This document shows, piece after piece, positions 45,768 to 54,135 of a stretch of DNA of 64,000 nt (the stretch's first letter is position 1; each line of letters begins with the position of its first letter). The notes below the pieces were generated by a model. It was given only the letters and a program-made list of their open reading frames with translations, had not been told where the DNA came from and made no database searches. The stretch is from Leptospira sp. WS58.C1 (GTDB lineage Bacteria > Spirochaetota > Leptospiria > Leptospirales > Leptospiraceae), in the NCBI RefSeq assembly GCF_040833995.1, contig NZ_CP162138.1, positions 186,001 through 250,000 on the forward strand, read 5' to 3'. Position numbers and translations under genes: made by a program.

Positions 45768-46304
45768 TTAATCGGCAGAAAAATTACTTTCTCTACCCCA
45801 TTGTTCCCATGCCATTTCTCTTACTTTTAAGAAATTACAAACCGGGAAAGTCTTTATATAAGCTTTAGGCATTCGATAGCCTATCTGCCCATTGAATTGT
45901 CCTGATTTACAAACTCCATTATTAAAACTTAACAAAACTAAGTATTTTGCATAAATATCTACATTATCATTAAGATAGAACTCTTCCCGGATAACACCAT
46001 CTAATGAATCATTCAAATATTTCCCTTCATACTTAATTTCATTTTCAAATAAATCTTCAGAATATTTTTTGTGAATTTTACTAATAAATGAAAATTGACC
46101 GTCTTTAATAAAGACCCCGTTCGTAAATTTGAATGAAAGATACCCTGAATATTTCTCTGAATTTTCAGCCTTTATTTTAATTCCTAAAAGCTCTGATAGC
46201 TCGTTTCCAGTGATTGATTCATAAGACTTGATTATATGATTCCCGGATACATTCTCTTTGCAAGAGATAAGAGCGAAAAGTAATATATAGATAGTTTTTC
46301 TCAT
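45768..46304 (-). CDS. Putative lipoprotein cassette
   Basis: 178 aa. Signal TIYILLFALISC ends in lipobox ALISC (Cys15). The rest contains repeats of the form F-x-N-G-V-x-x-G-Q-F (FTNGVFIKDGQFSF; FNNGVCKSGQFNG), reminiscent of MORN-like or toxin-antidote (YwqK-like) repeats. Surface or periplasmic; function unknown. Confidence 0.65.
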   Translation of the reverse strand: MRKTIYILLFALISCKENVSGNHIIKSYESITGNELSELLGIKIKAENSEKYSGYLSFKFTNGVFIKDGQFSFISKIHKKYSEDLFENEIKYEGKYLNDSLDGVIREEFYLNDNVDIYAKYLVLLSFNNGVCKSGQFNGQIGYRMPKAYIKTFPVCNFLKVREMAWEQWGRESNFSAD

Positions 46305-46329
46305 TCAATATAATGCTCGAGCTTATTTC

Positions 46330-46470
46330 GACTAACGACCGAGGTGCTCCGACGTTTGCGATGGCACGAACTTGCATAAGCAAGTGCAGTGATGGAAGCG
46401 AATGTGCCGTAGGCCGGAGCGAGGGTTGCGTAGCAAGCCCGAAGCGCAGCGGCTGAGGTGAAAGTTAGGC
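46330..46470 (-). repeat. attC-like site 15 (chimera: left A, right B)
   Basis: 141 bp. Cores GACTAAC / GTTAGGC. Left GAGGTGCTCCG, right CGGCTGAGGTG. Right arm pairs with site 16. Confidence 0.8.
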
Positions 46471-46483
46471 GATGCGACCGCCC

Positions 46484-46759
46484 CTACTTGTAGCTATCTT
46501 TTCTTTGATCTACATCAACAAATATTACTAATAGTTCGTTATCTTTAATCAAATAGAACAAACGATACTTACCAATACGATATCTATAAAGACCGTCAAA
46601 CTCCCCTTTCAGCTTTTTGATATTCGGTCCAAAGAATGGATTCTTTTTTAGGATTGGATAGACGTAATCTGTTAATTTCTTCTGAAGATGAGAAAACTGA
46701 CGATCTTTGAGTTTACTTTGAAATTGTTCGGTCTCCGCTATTTTATATTCAGCGGACAA
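46484..46759 (-). CDS. RelE-type toxin
   Basis: 91 aa: FQSKLKDRQFSHLQKKLTDY, IKKLKGEFDGLYRYRIGKYR, LFYLIKDNELLVIFVDVDQR, KDSY. Classic RelE with the C-terminal DxRxxxY. Overlaps the antitoxin gene by 11 bp. Confidence 0.9.
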   Translation of the reverse strand: MSAEYKIAETEQFQSKLKDRQFSHLQKKLTDYVYPILKKNPFFGPNIKKLKGEFDGLYRYRIGKYRLFYLIKDNELLVIFVDVDQRKDSYK

Positions 46760-46997
46760 CTTTATATTTTCCTTGAGCTACTTCTTTCAGTCCCTTTTTC
46801 AAGGATGAAATGAGCTGTTTATCTGAAAGAATTTCATCCATCTCTTCATCTGAGGCATAAAACTCATTTGTAAGATACTGAATGGCAGCATTTTCAACAA
46901 AGTTCGAAATAGTACGCCTTTCGCCTTCGGCGGCTTTCTTAAATATATCGTAGATCGGATCTTCAATACGCAATGTAATTGTCTTAGACATACTCAT
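46749..46997 (-). CDS. RHH antitoxin for RelE
   Basis: 82 aa from an internal ATG (TITLRIEDPIYDIFKKAAEG, ERRTISNFVENAAIQYL); the open frame reaches back to 47018. CopG-like ribbon-helix-helix with C-terminal toxin-binding tail. Start position uncertain among three close Met codons. Confidence 0.8.
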   Translation of the reverse strand: MSMSKTITLRIEDPIYDIFKKAAEGERRTISNFVENAAIQYLTNEFYASDEEMDEILSDKQLISSLKKGLKEVAQGKYKVVR

Positions 46998-47119
46998 TAG
47001 ACCTGCATTTTTATTCAAAAAATAGCATTATAATTCAAATGTCAAATTGCTTTTTCAAAATTTTTGAAGCGAAGTCCCTAAATAATCCTGCTTTCAAAAA
47101 AGAATTTTGCGGTCGTTTC

Positions 47120-47261
47120 GCCTAACGACCGAGGTGCTCCGACGTTTGCAACGGCACGAGCTTGCCATGCAAGCGCAGTGACGGAAGCAAATGTGGCGTA
47201 AGCCCAAGCGAGCGGGTTGCGAAGCAAGCCCCGAGCGGCGCGGAGGCACCGGAAGTTATGC
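47120..47261 (-). repeat. attC-like site 16 (class A)
   Basis: 142 bp. Cores GCCTAAC / GTTATGC. Right arm pairs with site 17 across ~25 bp. Confidence 0.85.
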
Positions 47262-47280
47262 GTAGTAGTGGCTGGAATTA

Positions 47281-47559
47281 CTATCCGATCTTCTTTAGTT
47301 CCTCTTCTACTTTGTCAGAAAGAAGAAGTTTGATAAGTGATTGATATGGAATATCTTTTTTATTCGCCATTACCTTTAACCTATCAATTAAAGACTCCGG
47401 CAATCGCAATGAAATCATTTTGGTAGTTGGTTTTAAATTCGGGAACGAAACCCTTTTGGCTTTAGAATAATCGATGTAATCAGCAGAGTCATTCTTTGAC
47501 CAAAATTCTATTTCTGAACTTTCAGATTTTAGATGGGGAATTTTCTTACGAACTTTCAT
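47281..47559 (-). CDS. brnA: BrnA-like antitoxin
   Basis: 92 aa: N-terminal IEFWSKNDSADYIDYSKAKR, then RHH TKMISLRLPESLIDRLKVMA, NKKDIPYQSLIKLLL. Overlaps its toxin by 14 bp. Confidence 0.87.
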   Translation of the reverse strand: MKVRKKIPHLKSESSEIEFWSKNDSADYIDYSKAKRVSFPNLKPTTKMISLRLPESLIDRLKVMANKKDIPYQSLIKLLLSDKVEEELKKIG

Positions 47560-47845
47560 AAATCTTTCTTTCCCTTGGAGTCATATCTCGAACTGAAATA
47601 GGCCTAATCTTATCACCTCGGATCGTTATTACAGCAAATAACTTTCTACCTGCGTTAGTAATTCCTAAGACGATATATCGCTCTTCTTTTCCTGAATGAT
47701 AATTGTCTGGCACTACAACTAAGGGATCATTAAAGAAAATTTCTTCAATCTCGCCCGGCTTTACTTTATGTTTTTTCCAATTCTTTTCTATATTTCCAGC
47801 ATCCCAATCAAAACCGGTAATTTGGCTAAAATCGGGAAATTCCAT
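47546..47845 (-). CDS. brnT: BrnT-like toxin
   Basis: 99 aa: FDWDAGNIEKNWKKHKVKPG, EIEEIFFNDPLVVVPDNYHS, GKEERYIVLGITNAGRKLFA, IRPISVRDMTPRERKIYE. This is a different BrnT subfamily from that at 40142. The start codon lies inside a 31-bp perfect palindrome. Confidence 0.88.
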   Translation of the reverse strand: MEFPDFSQITGFDWDAGNIEKNWKKHKVKPGEIEEIFFNDPLVVVPDNYHSGKEERYIVLGITNAGRKLFAVITIRGDKIRPISVRDMTPRERKIYESS

Positions 47846-47872
47846 TTGTATATTTTTAAAATATACAAATGG
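47842..47872. promoter_or_regulatory. 31-bp perfect palindrome over the brnT start codon
   Basis: CCATTTGTATATTTT, one central T, AAAATATACAAATGG. It covers the start codon and -10 region, so binding of BrnA would block transcription and the RNA hairpin would hide the start. Confidence 0.6.
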
Positions 47873-48003
47873 TCTAAGATTTCAAGCAAAAATTATCGCA
47901 TTTGGATGATCATTAATGGCTTTTTGATAGTTAATTATAACCTCAGTTAAAAGATCCAATCTCACTACACTTCGTATTTATAATCAATTCTTGCCACTAT
48001 TAC

Positions 48004-48157
48004 GCATAACGACCAAGCCTAGCCGACGTTTCGCGAGTGCGTAGCACTTGGCGCGAGGCTTGCTCTGCAAGACGAGTGACAAAGCGAAATGTGCCGTAGG
48101 CCAAGCAAGGGTCGCTTTAGCGATCCCGCAGCGCTGCGGCTGAGGCGTAAGTTAGCC
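48004..48157 (-). repeat. attC-like site 17 (class B)
   Basis: 154 bp. Cores GCATAAC / GTTAGCC. Right arm pairs with site 18 over about 22 bp (AATTGGGGCA). Confidence 0.85.
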
Positions 48158-48183
48158 GACGTGCCCCAATTACTTGATAAAGA

Positions 48184-48447
48184 TTATAATTTGTCCCAGT
48201 CCGGAACGGATCCTTTGCTTTTTATCGTAGAAAGAACTTCACGAAAGTCAGAGAAAATTTGCTTCTTACTTTTACCTTTATAATATTTTTCAAAATATTG
48301 AGAAGTCTCCATGTCTTGAATTTCTTTCGTAAAAGCATATAAAGCTAATTGATTTATTGATACACCCTGTTCTTCCGCTACTCTTTCAATTTTATGTTTT
48401 AGTTCAGAGGGGATCCGAATCGTTAAAACACTTGCTTTAGTCTTCAT
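48184..48447 (-). CDS. RHH antitoxin
   Basis: 87 aa: SVLTIRIPSELKHKIERVAE, EQGVSINQLALYAFTKEI. Arc/HicB-type ribbon-helix-helix with C-terminal tail. Lies after its PIN toxin gene with an 11-bp overlap, the reverse of the usual antitoxin-first order. Confidence 0.82.
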   Translation of the reverse strand: MKTKASVLTIRIPSELKHKIERVAEEQGVSINQLALYAFTKEIQDMETSQYFEKYYKGKSKKQIFSDFREVLSTIKSKGSVPDWDKL

Positions 48448-48877
48448 TCTTTTCCCTCCATATCTTCATAAATTCAGATGGTGTAACAATTTTCAAATCT
48501 TCTAATTTTAAATTACTACCAACTAAATAATCTTTAATATTGCTTGTTACTAAGTAATCCGCATTCGATGCAATAGCAAGTTCGACAAAGTGATTATCAT
48601 CCTCATCTCGCAAATTCGGGCGAAATGAATAATAAATCGTCTGAGCAAAACCTACATATGCAATAAAACTTAAAATTTTCTTAATATCCTTATCTTTGAT
48701 TCCCAAATCCTTTTTAGAAGTATCTCTTTTCAACACTTCTTCGTATTCTTTAAATACTGGAGTTGATACACTAAGCTTGATCTTCTGATCAAAGATTAAT
48801 TTTAAAATTGCCCGAGAAGCTCCTGATTCAGCCCGTAAGGCTTGGTATAAAACATTAGTATCTAAGACAATTTTCAA
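48437..48877 (-). CDS. PIN-domain toxin
   Basis: 146 aa: IVLDTNVLYQALRAESGASR (Asp5), VFKEYEEVL (Glu), DEDDNHFVELAIASNADYLV (Asp), TSNIKDY. Putative-toxin PIN family. Toxin gene precedes antitoxin gene in the operon. Confidence 0.88.
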   Translation of the reverse strand: MKIVLDTNVLYQALRAESGASRAILKLIFDQKIKLSVSTPVFKEYEEVLKRDTSKKDLGIKDKDIKKILSFIAYVGFAQTIYYSFRPNLRDEDDNHFVELAIASNADYLVTSNIKDYLVGSNLKLEDLKIVTPSEFMKIWREKNED

Positions 48878-48965
48878 TCATACAAATGATAGCATATATA
48901 CTGTCAATATGTCAATTGTTTATTTTTGTCTTTTTAGTTACTTAAGATTTAATTGGGGCATGTCC

Positions 48966-49123
48966 GGCTAACGACCAAGGTGTTCCGACGTTTTGCGACC
49001 CGGCAATAGCCGGGTTGGCACGAGTTTGCTCTGCAAACGAAGTGACAAAGCAAAATGTGGCGTAGCCCAAGCAAGGGTTGCGTAAGCAATCCCGCAGCGC
49101 TGCGGAAGCACCGAAAGTTATAC
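48966..49123 (-). repeat. attC-like site 18 (class A, long)
   Basis: 158 bp. Cores GGCTAAC / GTTATAC. Extra hairpin CCCGGCAATAGCCGGG. Right arm pairs with site 19 with one G/T difference over 19 bp. Confidence 0.85.
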
Positions 49124-49140
49124 GAAGTTGGGCAATGAAC

Positions 49141-49443
49141 TCAGCCCGTTCTTTGTAGCGTTTGAATACTATCTAATTTGAGCTTTAGCTTTTCTTTCTG
49201 TTTCCTTATTTCTAAATCATTTTGAAGATTTATCCAAAACTTATCGGACATTCCAAAAAACTTAGCTAATCTCAAAGACATATCTACTGTGATTTTACGC
49301 TTATCATGCAGGATCTCTAATACTGTAGAGGTTGAAACATGTAGCTCTTTTGCGAGTCTATATGGTGTTACCTCTAACGGATCCAAAAACTCCTCTCTAA
49401 GAATTTGAGAGACTGTTGGTGTAGGAATTCTTTTTGTTTTCAT
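49141..49443 (-). CDS. higA: HigA-type antitoxin
   Basis: 100 aa from ATG 49443 (KTKRIPTPTVSQILREEFLD, PLEVTPYRLAKELHVSTSTV, LEILHDKRKITVDMSLRLAK, FFGMSDKFWINLQNDLEI). Frame is open to 49470, overlapping higB. Same family as the partial gene at the right edge. Confidence 0.9.
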   Translation of the reverse strand: MKTKRIPTPTVSQILREEFLDPLEVTPYRLAKELHVSTSTVLEILHDKRKITVDMSLRLAKFFGMSDKFWINLQNDLEIRKQKEKLKLKLDSIQTLQRTG

Positions 49444-49456
49444 AATAAGCCCTCTC

Positions 49457-49738
49457 TCAATGATAATCAACTATAGAGACATCAAAACAATTTCCTTCAG
49501 AGAATTTGAATGTAATTCTCCACTGGTCATTTATCCTAATAGAACAATAATTCTTTAAGTTACCTTTTAAATGTTCAAATCTATTAGCTGGAGGGCTTTT
49601 TAAGTCTTCTTCTTTTTCAGCATTTTCCAAGATAAGAAGTTTGATTAATACCCTACTTTGTATTTCCGGAGGTATTTTCTTTGAAAATTCTTGGTGGAAG
49701 ATCTTTTCAGTCTCTTTATCTCCAAAAGATTTGATCAT
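49457..49738 (-). CDS. higB: HigB-type toxin
   Basis: 93 aa: MIKSFGDKETEKIFHQEFSK, LENAEKEEDLKSPPANRFEH, LKGNLKNYCSIRINDQWRIT, FKFSEGNCFDVSIVDYH. The PPxNRxExL(K)G...R.NDQWRI core is diagnostic of HigB/GraT. Confidence 0.93.
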   Translation of the reverse strand: MIKSFGDKETEKIFHQEFSKKIPPEIQSRVLIKLLILENAEKEEDLKSPPANRFEHLKGNLKNYCSIRINDQWRITFKFSEGNCFDVSIVDYH

Positions 49739-49757
49739 TTATCTATATATTCGCAAT

Positions 49758-49771
49758 ACAGATATATCTGT
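49758..49771. promoter_or_regulatory. higBA operator
   Basis: ACAGATATATCTGT, a perfect 14-bp palindrome 20 bp upstream of higB. Confidence 0.5.
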
Positions 49772-49872
49772 CAATCGGATATATTTTCATATGTTTCGAA
49801 AATTACCAGGAAAGTGGGAGAATTCTATAGATTCCTTTTCTACTTTTAAAAGAAGCCTTTTTGCCCAATTTC

Positions 49873-50027
49873 GTATAACGACCAAGGTGTTCCGACGTTT
49901 TGCGAGTGCGAAGCACTTGGCACGAGACTTGCCACTGCAAGACGAGTGACAAAGCAAAATGTGGCGTAGCCCGAGCGAGAGTCGCGTTAGCGAGCTCGAA
50001 GCGCTGCGGAAGCACCGAAAGTTAGAC
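49873..50027 (-). repeat. attC-like site 19 (class A, long)
   Basis: 155 bp. Cores GTATAAC / GTTAGAC. Apical hairpin AGTGCGAAGCACTT. Right arm pairs with site 20 with one G/T difference. Confidence 0.85.
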
Positions 50028-50042
50028 GCAGTGCTCTTTTAT

Positions 50043-50579
50043 TTAATGAAAGAGCCGTCTCATTTGTTCTTGATAAGCTTTTAAATCGAAATAAAGAAAT
50101 TTATTATTTACGTTAGGCGACTCTTCTGGGTATTCCTCAAAGCCTGCCTTCGCATAAAAATCTAATGCATCTTTTCGAGAGTCCACAACTATAAAGCGAC
50201 AGCCCGTTTTATTATTCGTAATAAACCAGTTCTTAATAAGATCGAGAGCGAGTAAACCATATCCCTGCCCCAAATAATCTTTATGAGTTGCAAACCTTCC
50301 AATTAAAACGGCAGGATAAGTTTTATAACGAGCTTTGTGAACAATACCCATATCTAAATCAATGTTAGCATTAATTGCGTTATTGCTAATAGAAAAACCA
50401 ACTAATGGATTAGCCGCTGATTGTTTATGTAAAAAATAAGTTTTAGCAATTAACTCGGTTTCGGTATCTTTAGCATCTTCCTTAAAATATGATTCTAACC
50501 TTGAATCACACTGGAACTTTTCAAGATCCGTATCAAAGATCGATTTAAGATAATAATCCTCGTAAGAGGGTAACTCCAT
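50043..50579 (-). CDS. GNAT-family acetyltransferase, probable toxin
   Basis: 178 aa: YPAVLIGRFATHKDYLGQGY (acetyl-CoA loop GQGYG), ALDLIKNW, RFIVVDSRKDALDFYAKAGF. This pattern with IGRxAxxxxxxGxGxG and FYxxxGF is that of TacT/AtaT-like toxins, which acetylate aminoacyl-tRNA. The small gene just upstream may be its antitoxin, but it does not look like the usual DUF1778. Confidence 0.82.
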   Translation of the reverse strand: MELPSYEDYYLKSIFDTDLEKFQCDSRLESYFKEDAKDTETELIAKTYFLHKQSAANPLVGFSISNNAINANIDLDMGIVHKARYKTYPAVLIGRFATHKDYLGQGYGLLALDLIKNWFITNNKTGCRFIVVDSRKDALDFYAKAGFEEYPEESPNVNNKFLYFDLKAYQEQMRRLFH

Positions 50580-50596
50580 TATTGTTTGAATGCTGT

Positions 50597-50761
50597 TTAT
50601 TTACCGGTCGGTTTATTCTTTTGAACAAACGCTTGGTAAATCTTCTTTTGCTGATCGGAAACAACAACTTCACGTGAAGCTGTTGTATCAGCTTTTTGAA
50701 CAAAATCTTTTGCTCGGTCGCCTTTTAGAGGGGGGATTTTTTCAATACTAGTGGCTGCCAT
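50597..50761 (-). CDS. Tiny protein upstream of GNAT toxin, candidate antitoxin
   Basis: 54 aa: AATSIEKIPPLKGDRAKDFV, QKADTTASREVVVSDQQKKI, YQAFVQKNKP. Starts 17 bp before the GNAT gene on the same strand in the same cassette. It has no RHH domain, unlike DUF1778 antitoxins. Role inferred from position only. Confidence 0.6.
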   Translation of the reverse strand: MAATSIEKIPPLKGDRAKDFVQKADTTASREVVVSDQQKKIYQAFVQKNKPTGK

Positions 50762-50959
50762 AGCGATTACATTTAATCTCTTAATTTAAACTCGGTAAAA
50801 ACGAGAATTAATTCAACGAAATACAAATTTTTATAACATTTATAAAAATTCAAGCTGTTAACTTAGACAGTTAGCAACCGACATATGTTTAGCATATTGA
50901 GACTGTCTCTCAATTAAATACTAAGAATTTTATCACTAAAACCGATTTTAGAGCATTGC

Positions 50960-51113
50960 GTCTAACGACCAAGCCTAGCCGACGTTTCGCGAGTCCGAAG
51001 GACTTGGCGCGAGACTTGCTCTGCAAGACGAGTGACAAAGCGAAATGTGCCGTAGGCCAAGCAAGGGTCGCTTTAGCGATCCCGCAGCGCTGCGGCTGAG
51101 GCGACAGTTAGCC
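50960..51113 (-). repeat. attC-like site 20 (class B)
   Basis: 154 bp. Cores GTCTAAC / GTTAGCC. Right arm pairs with site 21 with one G/T difference over 19 bp. Confidence 0.85.
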
Positions 51114-51159
51114 GAAGGTCCGATTTCTCAATCAATTCTAATCAAAATTTTACTACGTT

Positions 51160-51606
51160 TTAATAACAAGGGATCTCACTACTAGTACCATGCTCTCCAT
51201 CTAATAAATAGCACTTAGGTTCAGTATTAAATAAATTCAAATCTTCTCTAAGAAATATCCCATCTTTCAAATTACTCTTAAAATCAAAATTAATGTCATT
51301 TAGTAAAATTCCCTGATCGGAGCTAGTAATTGAATATAGTCCAGGTTGATAATAAATCGGAATAAAACCAGAAGTCTCGAGAGGAGGGATATCTATTTGT
51401 TTATTCGATTGAATAACAACCGATAAAGTTCCTTGATCTGATGGTGCCTTTAATTTTATTGCAGGCTGGCTATCAATTATTATAGTCCAGAGCGGGTTAA
51501 CAGAATTATCAGGACACCTTTCCCCAGTGCAAAGAAAGAATGGGTTTAACAAACAATGAATTAAACTAAAGATTAATAGGTATAAAGAAAATCTTGTAAT
51601 TTTCAT
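51160..51606 (-). CDS. Putative lipoprotein cassette
   Basis: 148 aa. Signal ITRFSLYLLIFSLIHC with lipobox SLIHC (Cys18). The mature part is beta-rich with a C-terminal CYLLDGEHGTSSEIPCY disulphide candidate. No family recognised; exported envelope protein. Confidence 0.62.
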   Translation of the reverse strand: MKITRFSLYLLIFSLIHCLLNPFFLCTGERCPDNSVNPLWTIIIDSQPAIKLKAPSDQGTLSVVIQSNKQIDIPPLETSGFIPIYYQPGLYSITSSDQGILLNDINFDFKSNLKDGIFLREDLNLFNTEPKCYLLDGEHGTSSEIPCY

Positions 51607-51631
51607 AAGAAAAATATTGAATCGGACTTTC

Positions 51632-51785
51632 GGCTAACGACCAAGCCTAGCCGACGTTTCGCGAGTGCGTAGCACTTGGCGCGAGGCTTGCCCTGCAAGA
51701 CGAGTGACAAAGCGAAATGTGCCGTAGGCCAAGCGAGGGTCGCTTTAGCGATCCCGTAGCGCTGCGGCTGAGGCGCAAGTTAGGC
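51632..51785 (-). repeat. attC-like site 21 (class B)
   Basis: 154 bp. Cores GGCTAAC / GTTAGGC. Right arm pairs with site 22 with one G/T difference over 18 bp. Confidence 0.85.
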
Positions 51786-51795
51786 GAAGGCTCAA

Positions 51796-52308
51796 TTAAT
51801 AAACGGGCGGGCAAACCTCTTGATTAGGATCGGTAATTTTTGCTATATCAGAAATTGTAACCTTTGAATTATCCATAAATATTACTTCAACCTTCTGAAG
51901 CTTTACGCACGTAATTGAAGAATTATACCACGCATCTCTCCAATGGCTAGTCCATCCATGACCTTCTGGGGATGTGTATCCGGGCGGGAAAGGGCCTGGA
52001 TGTTGACCATTAAATAGCGAATACTTTCGAATTGAACAGGATTGAGTATCTCCTACTGAATTATATGGCACGGCAGAAAAAGAAATATATTTAATGGTCT
52101 TAAATGAAACGTTTTTCCAAATTACCCCAAAGTCTACTCCCCCAGCAGAATTTGGTGGATTTGAGCTTACATTTACTATCACGGGAAGATTATTCGTTTG
52201 AATATTTTTAACTTTTAGCGCTACATTATCTCTTTCATAATATGTTTGGCATCCAAATAGAAATATTATAAATAGTCCAACTATGTTTTTCATGAATTTC
52301 GTTTCCAC
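51796..52308 (-). CDS. Putative lipoprotein cassette
   Basis: 170 aa; a second Met (residue 6) is a likelier start. Signal IVGLFIIFLFGC with lipobox LFGC. Contains VGVIW-type beta strands (GGVDFGVIWKNVSFKTIKYI, SFSAVPYNSVGD) as in small Ig-like exported proteins of other bacteria. Stop codon 11 bp from the attC core. Confidence 0.65.
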   Translation of the reverse strand: METKFMKNIVGLFIIFLFGCQTYYERDNVALKVKNIQTNNLPVIVNVSSNPPNSAGGVDFGVIWKNVSFKTIKYISFSAVPYNSVGDTQSCSIRKYSLFNGQHPGPFPPGYTSPEGHGWTSHWRDAWYNSSITCVKLQKVEVIFMDNSKVTISDIAKITDPNQEVCPPVY

Positions 52309-52474
52309 CCTTAGTTACACTGACTTAATTCTAAGTATTAGATTATACAAGAATTGAAATTTATATCTCAATAGTAAAACTCATTCACTTCTTCACTATT
52401 TTAGAATAAAAAGTACGTAGAAATATGGTTTTGCTCGCATGAACTACACTTCAACGGTAATTTATTGAGCTTTC

Positions 52475-52628
52475 GCCTAACGGCCAAGCCTAGCCGACGT
52501 TTCGCGAGTCCGTAAGGACTTGGCGCGAGGCTTGCCTTGCAAGACGAGTGACAAAGCGAAATGTGCCGTAGGCCAAGCAAGGGTCGCGTAGCGATCCCGC
52601 AGCGCTGCGGCTGAGGCGTTAGTTAGTC
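52475..52628 (-). repeat. attC-like site 22 (class B)
   Basis: 154 bp. Cores GCCTAAC / GTTAGTC. Left edge of the integrase cassette; right arm GTTAGTCGCCGTAGCTG pairs with the left arm of site 23. Confidence 0.87.
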
Positions 52629-52680
52629 GCCGTAGCTGCTTTCTTCTAGTAATTTTAAAAGCTTTTCAATTCTTGGCACT

Positions 52681-53568
52681 ATGGGTGCATTAAAAGACAA
52701 AATGATTTTAGACATGAGACTAAGAGGATACAGTGAAAGCACAATCGAATCATATACAGATTGTATGACTCGTCTAACAAAAGAATATATGATATCGCCT
52801 CTAAAATTGAGACCAAAACAAGTTTATGACTTCTTTATTAAACTAAAAGAAAACAAAGCCTCAGAGTCTTATCTACGAATTTTTTACAGTGCTGTTACTC
52901 TTTTCTATAAAATTGAAAATAAATCATATATGACAAAATCAATTCATCTGCCAAAAAGAGTGCAACGAATACCCGCCGTCATGAATAAATCTGAAGTGAA
53001 ATTATTCCTTTCAGAATGCAGATCACTCCAAGAACGAACTGTATTTTCAATACTATATTCCTCTGGAATTAGAGGAAGTGAATTAATTAATCTGAAAATC
53101 CCAGACATCGACTTCGAAAGAAAGACAATCTTTATCTCCAAATCAAAGACTAGAAAACAACGATATACTATTTTATCAGATCAAGCGGCTAACCTTTTGA
53201 AGAACTATATTATAACATATCAACCGAAGGATTTTCTTTTCTACGGCTTTAGAGATAAAAGTTCACATGTCAGTATGCGTTGGCTGCAAGCTTCATTCCA
53301 AAGAATTGTCAAAAGAGCCGGGATAACAAAGAAGGTCCAAGTTCATACTTTTAGGCATTCGTTTGCTACTCATCTTATGGAAACTGGGAATAATCTGATT
53401 TATATCCAAAAGTTACTTGGACATACCTTCTTGTCTAGCACTCTGCTTTATTTACATGCAGATTCTAGTACTTTTTTAAAGACAATAAGTCCCTTGGAGT
53501 CAATTAGCTTAAAACATATTGGATCCTTTGGAAATCAACAGCAAAGATCATTCGATTTCGCTATATAG
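52681..53568 (+). CDS. Tyrosine recombinase inside a cassette
   Basis: 295 aa phage-integrase family. SAM-like core-binding domain (6-85), catalytic domain (100-270) with Arg131 (SSGIRGSELINLK), Lys154 or 156, HTFRH (His222, Arg225), LGH (His248) and Tyr257 (LLYLHAD): a full catalytic set. A C-terminal SPLESI echoes the SPLD end of IntI proteins. The IntI-specific insert before the HxxR box is missing. It lies on the + strand, opposite to nearly all cassettes, and both flanks show matched cassette arms, so it is itself a cassette. It could be the enzyme of the array or unrelated cargo. Confidence 0.9.
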   Translation: MGALKDKMILDMRLRGYSESTIESYTDCMTRLTKEYMISPLKLRPKQVYDFFIKLKENKASESYLRIFYSAVTLFYKIENKSYMTKSIHLPKRVQRIPAVMNKSEVKLFLSECRSLQERTVFSILYSSGIRGSELINLKIPDIDFERKTIFISKSKTRKQRYTILSDQAANLLKNYIITYQPKDFLFYGFRDKSSHVSMRWLQASFQRIVKRAGITKKVQVHTFRHSFATHLMETGNNLIYIQKLLGHTFLSSTLLYLHADSSTFLKTISPLESISLKHIGSFGNQQQRSFDFAI

Positions 53569-53591
53569 AATATTATTGTAGCAGCTATGGC

Positions 53592-53745
53592 GACTAACGA
53601 CCAAGCCTTGCCGACGTTTCGCGTGTGCGTAGCACTTGGCGCGAGGCTTGCTCTGCAAGACGAGTGACAAAGCGAAATGTGCCGTAGGCCAAGCAAGGGT
53701 CGCTTTAGCGATCCCGCAGCGCTGCGGCTGAGGCGAAAGTTAGCC
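53592..53745 (-). repeat. attC-like site 23 (class B)
   Basis: 154 bp. Cores GACTAAC / GTTAGCC. Supplies the stop codon of the vapC gene at 53740. Right arm pairs with site 24 over 19 bp. Confidence 0.87.
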
Positions 53746-54135
53746 GACGTGCTTGCCTCGACCCGAATAAATTTCTTTCTTATCTAATACTTTGAGAATC
53801 TTTTTATCTAATGTCCAAAGTTGAAGTTTCTTACTTCTAACTTCATTAATAAGAACTGAATCAATTAATCCTATGCCTTTATCAATATGCTTGTTTTCAA
53901 ATGAAAGCTTACCTGCTGATAAAAAACTACCCTCTGAAGTTAAGGTATTTAGATTTTCCCAATATTCTAAGATAAAAGATACTTCGTTCTTATTTTTACA
54001 TCCTTGGAGCAATTCACCAAAGACAACTTCATGAACTATCACTTCTGATGATTCAATAAGATCCTTTAATTCACTGAAATAAGGGTCATTTCCCCGGAAG
54101 AATTCGATCCAAACAGACGTATCTACAAGAATCAT
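53740..54135 (-). CDS. vapC: VapC-type PIN toxin
   Basis: 131 aa: ILVDTSVWIEFFRGNDPYFS (Asp5), HEVVFGELLQGC (Glu), GIGLIDSVLINEV (Asp), LWTLDKKIL (Asp). The TAA stop is inside the attC-like core (GGCTAAC on the minus strand). Overlaps antitoxin gene by 4 bp. Confidence 0.9.
   Translation of the reverse strand: MILVDTSVWIEFFRGNDPYFSELKDLIESSEVIVHEVVFGELLQGCKNKNEVSFILEYWENLNTLTSEGSFLSAGKLSFENKHIDKGIGLIDSVLINEVRSKKLQLWTLDKKILKVLDKKEIYSGRGKHVG

Noticed and set aside
52681..53568. Calling the recombinase intI.
   Set aside because: The IntI-specific insert before the HxxR box is absent and it is not beside an attI, so the name is not justified.
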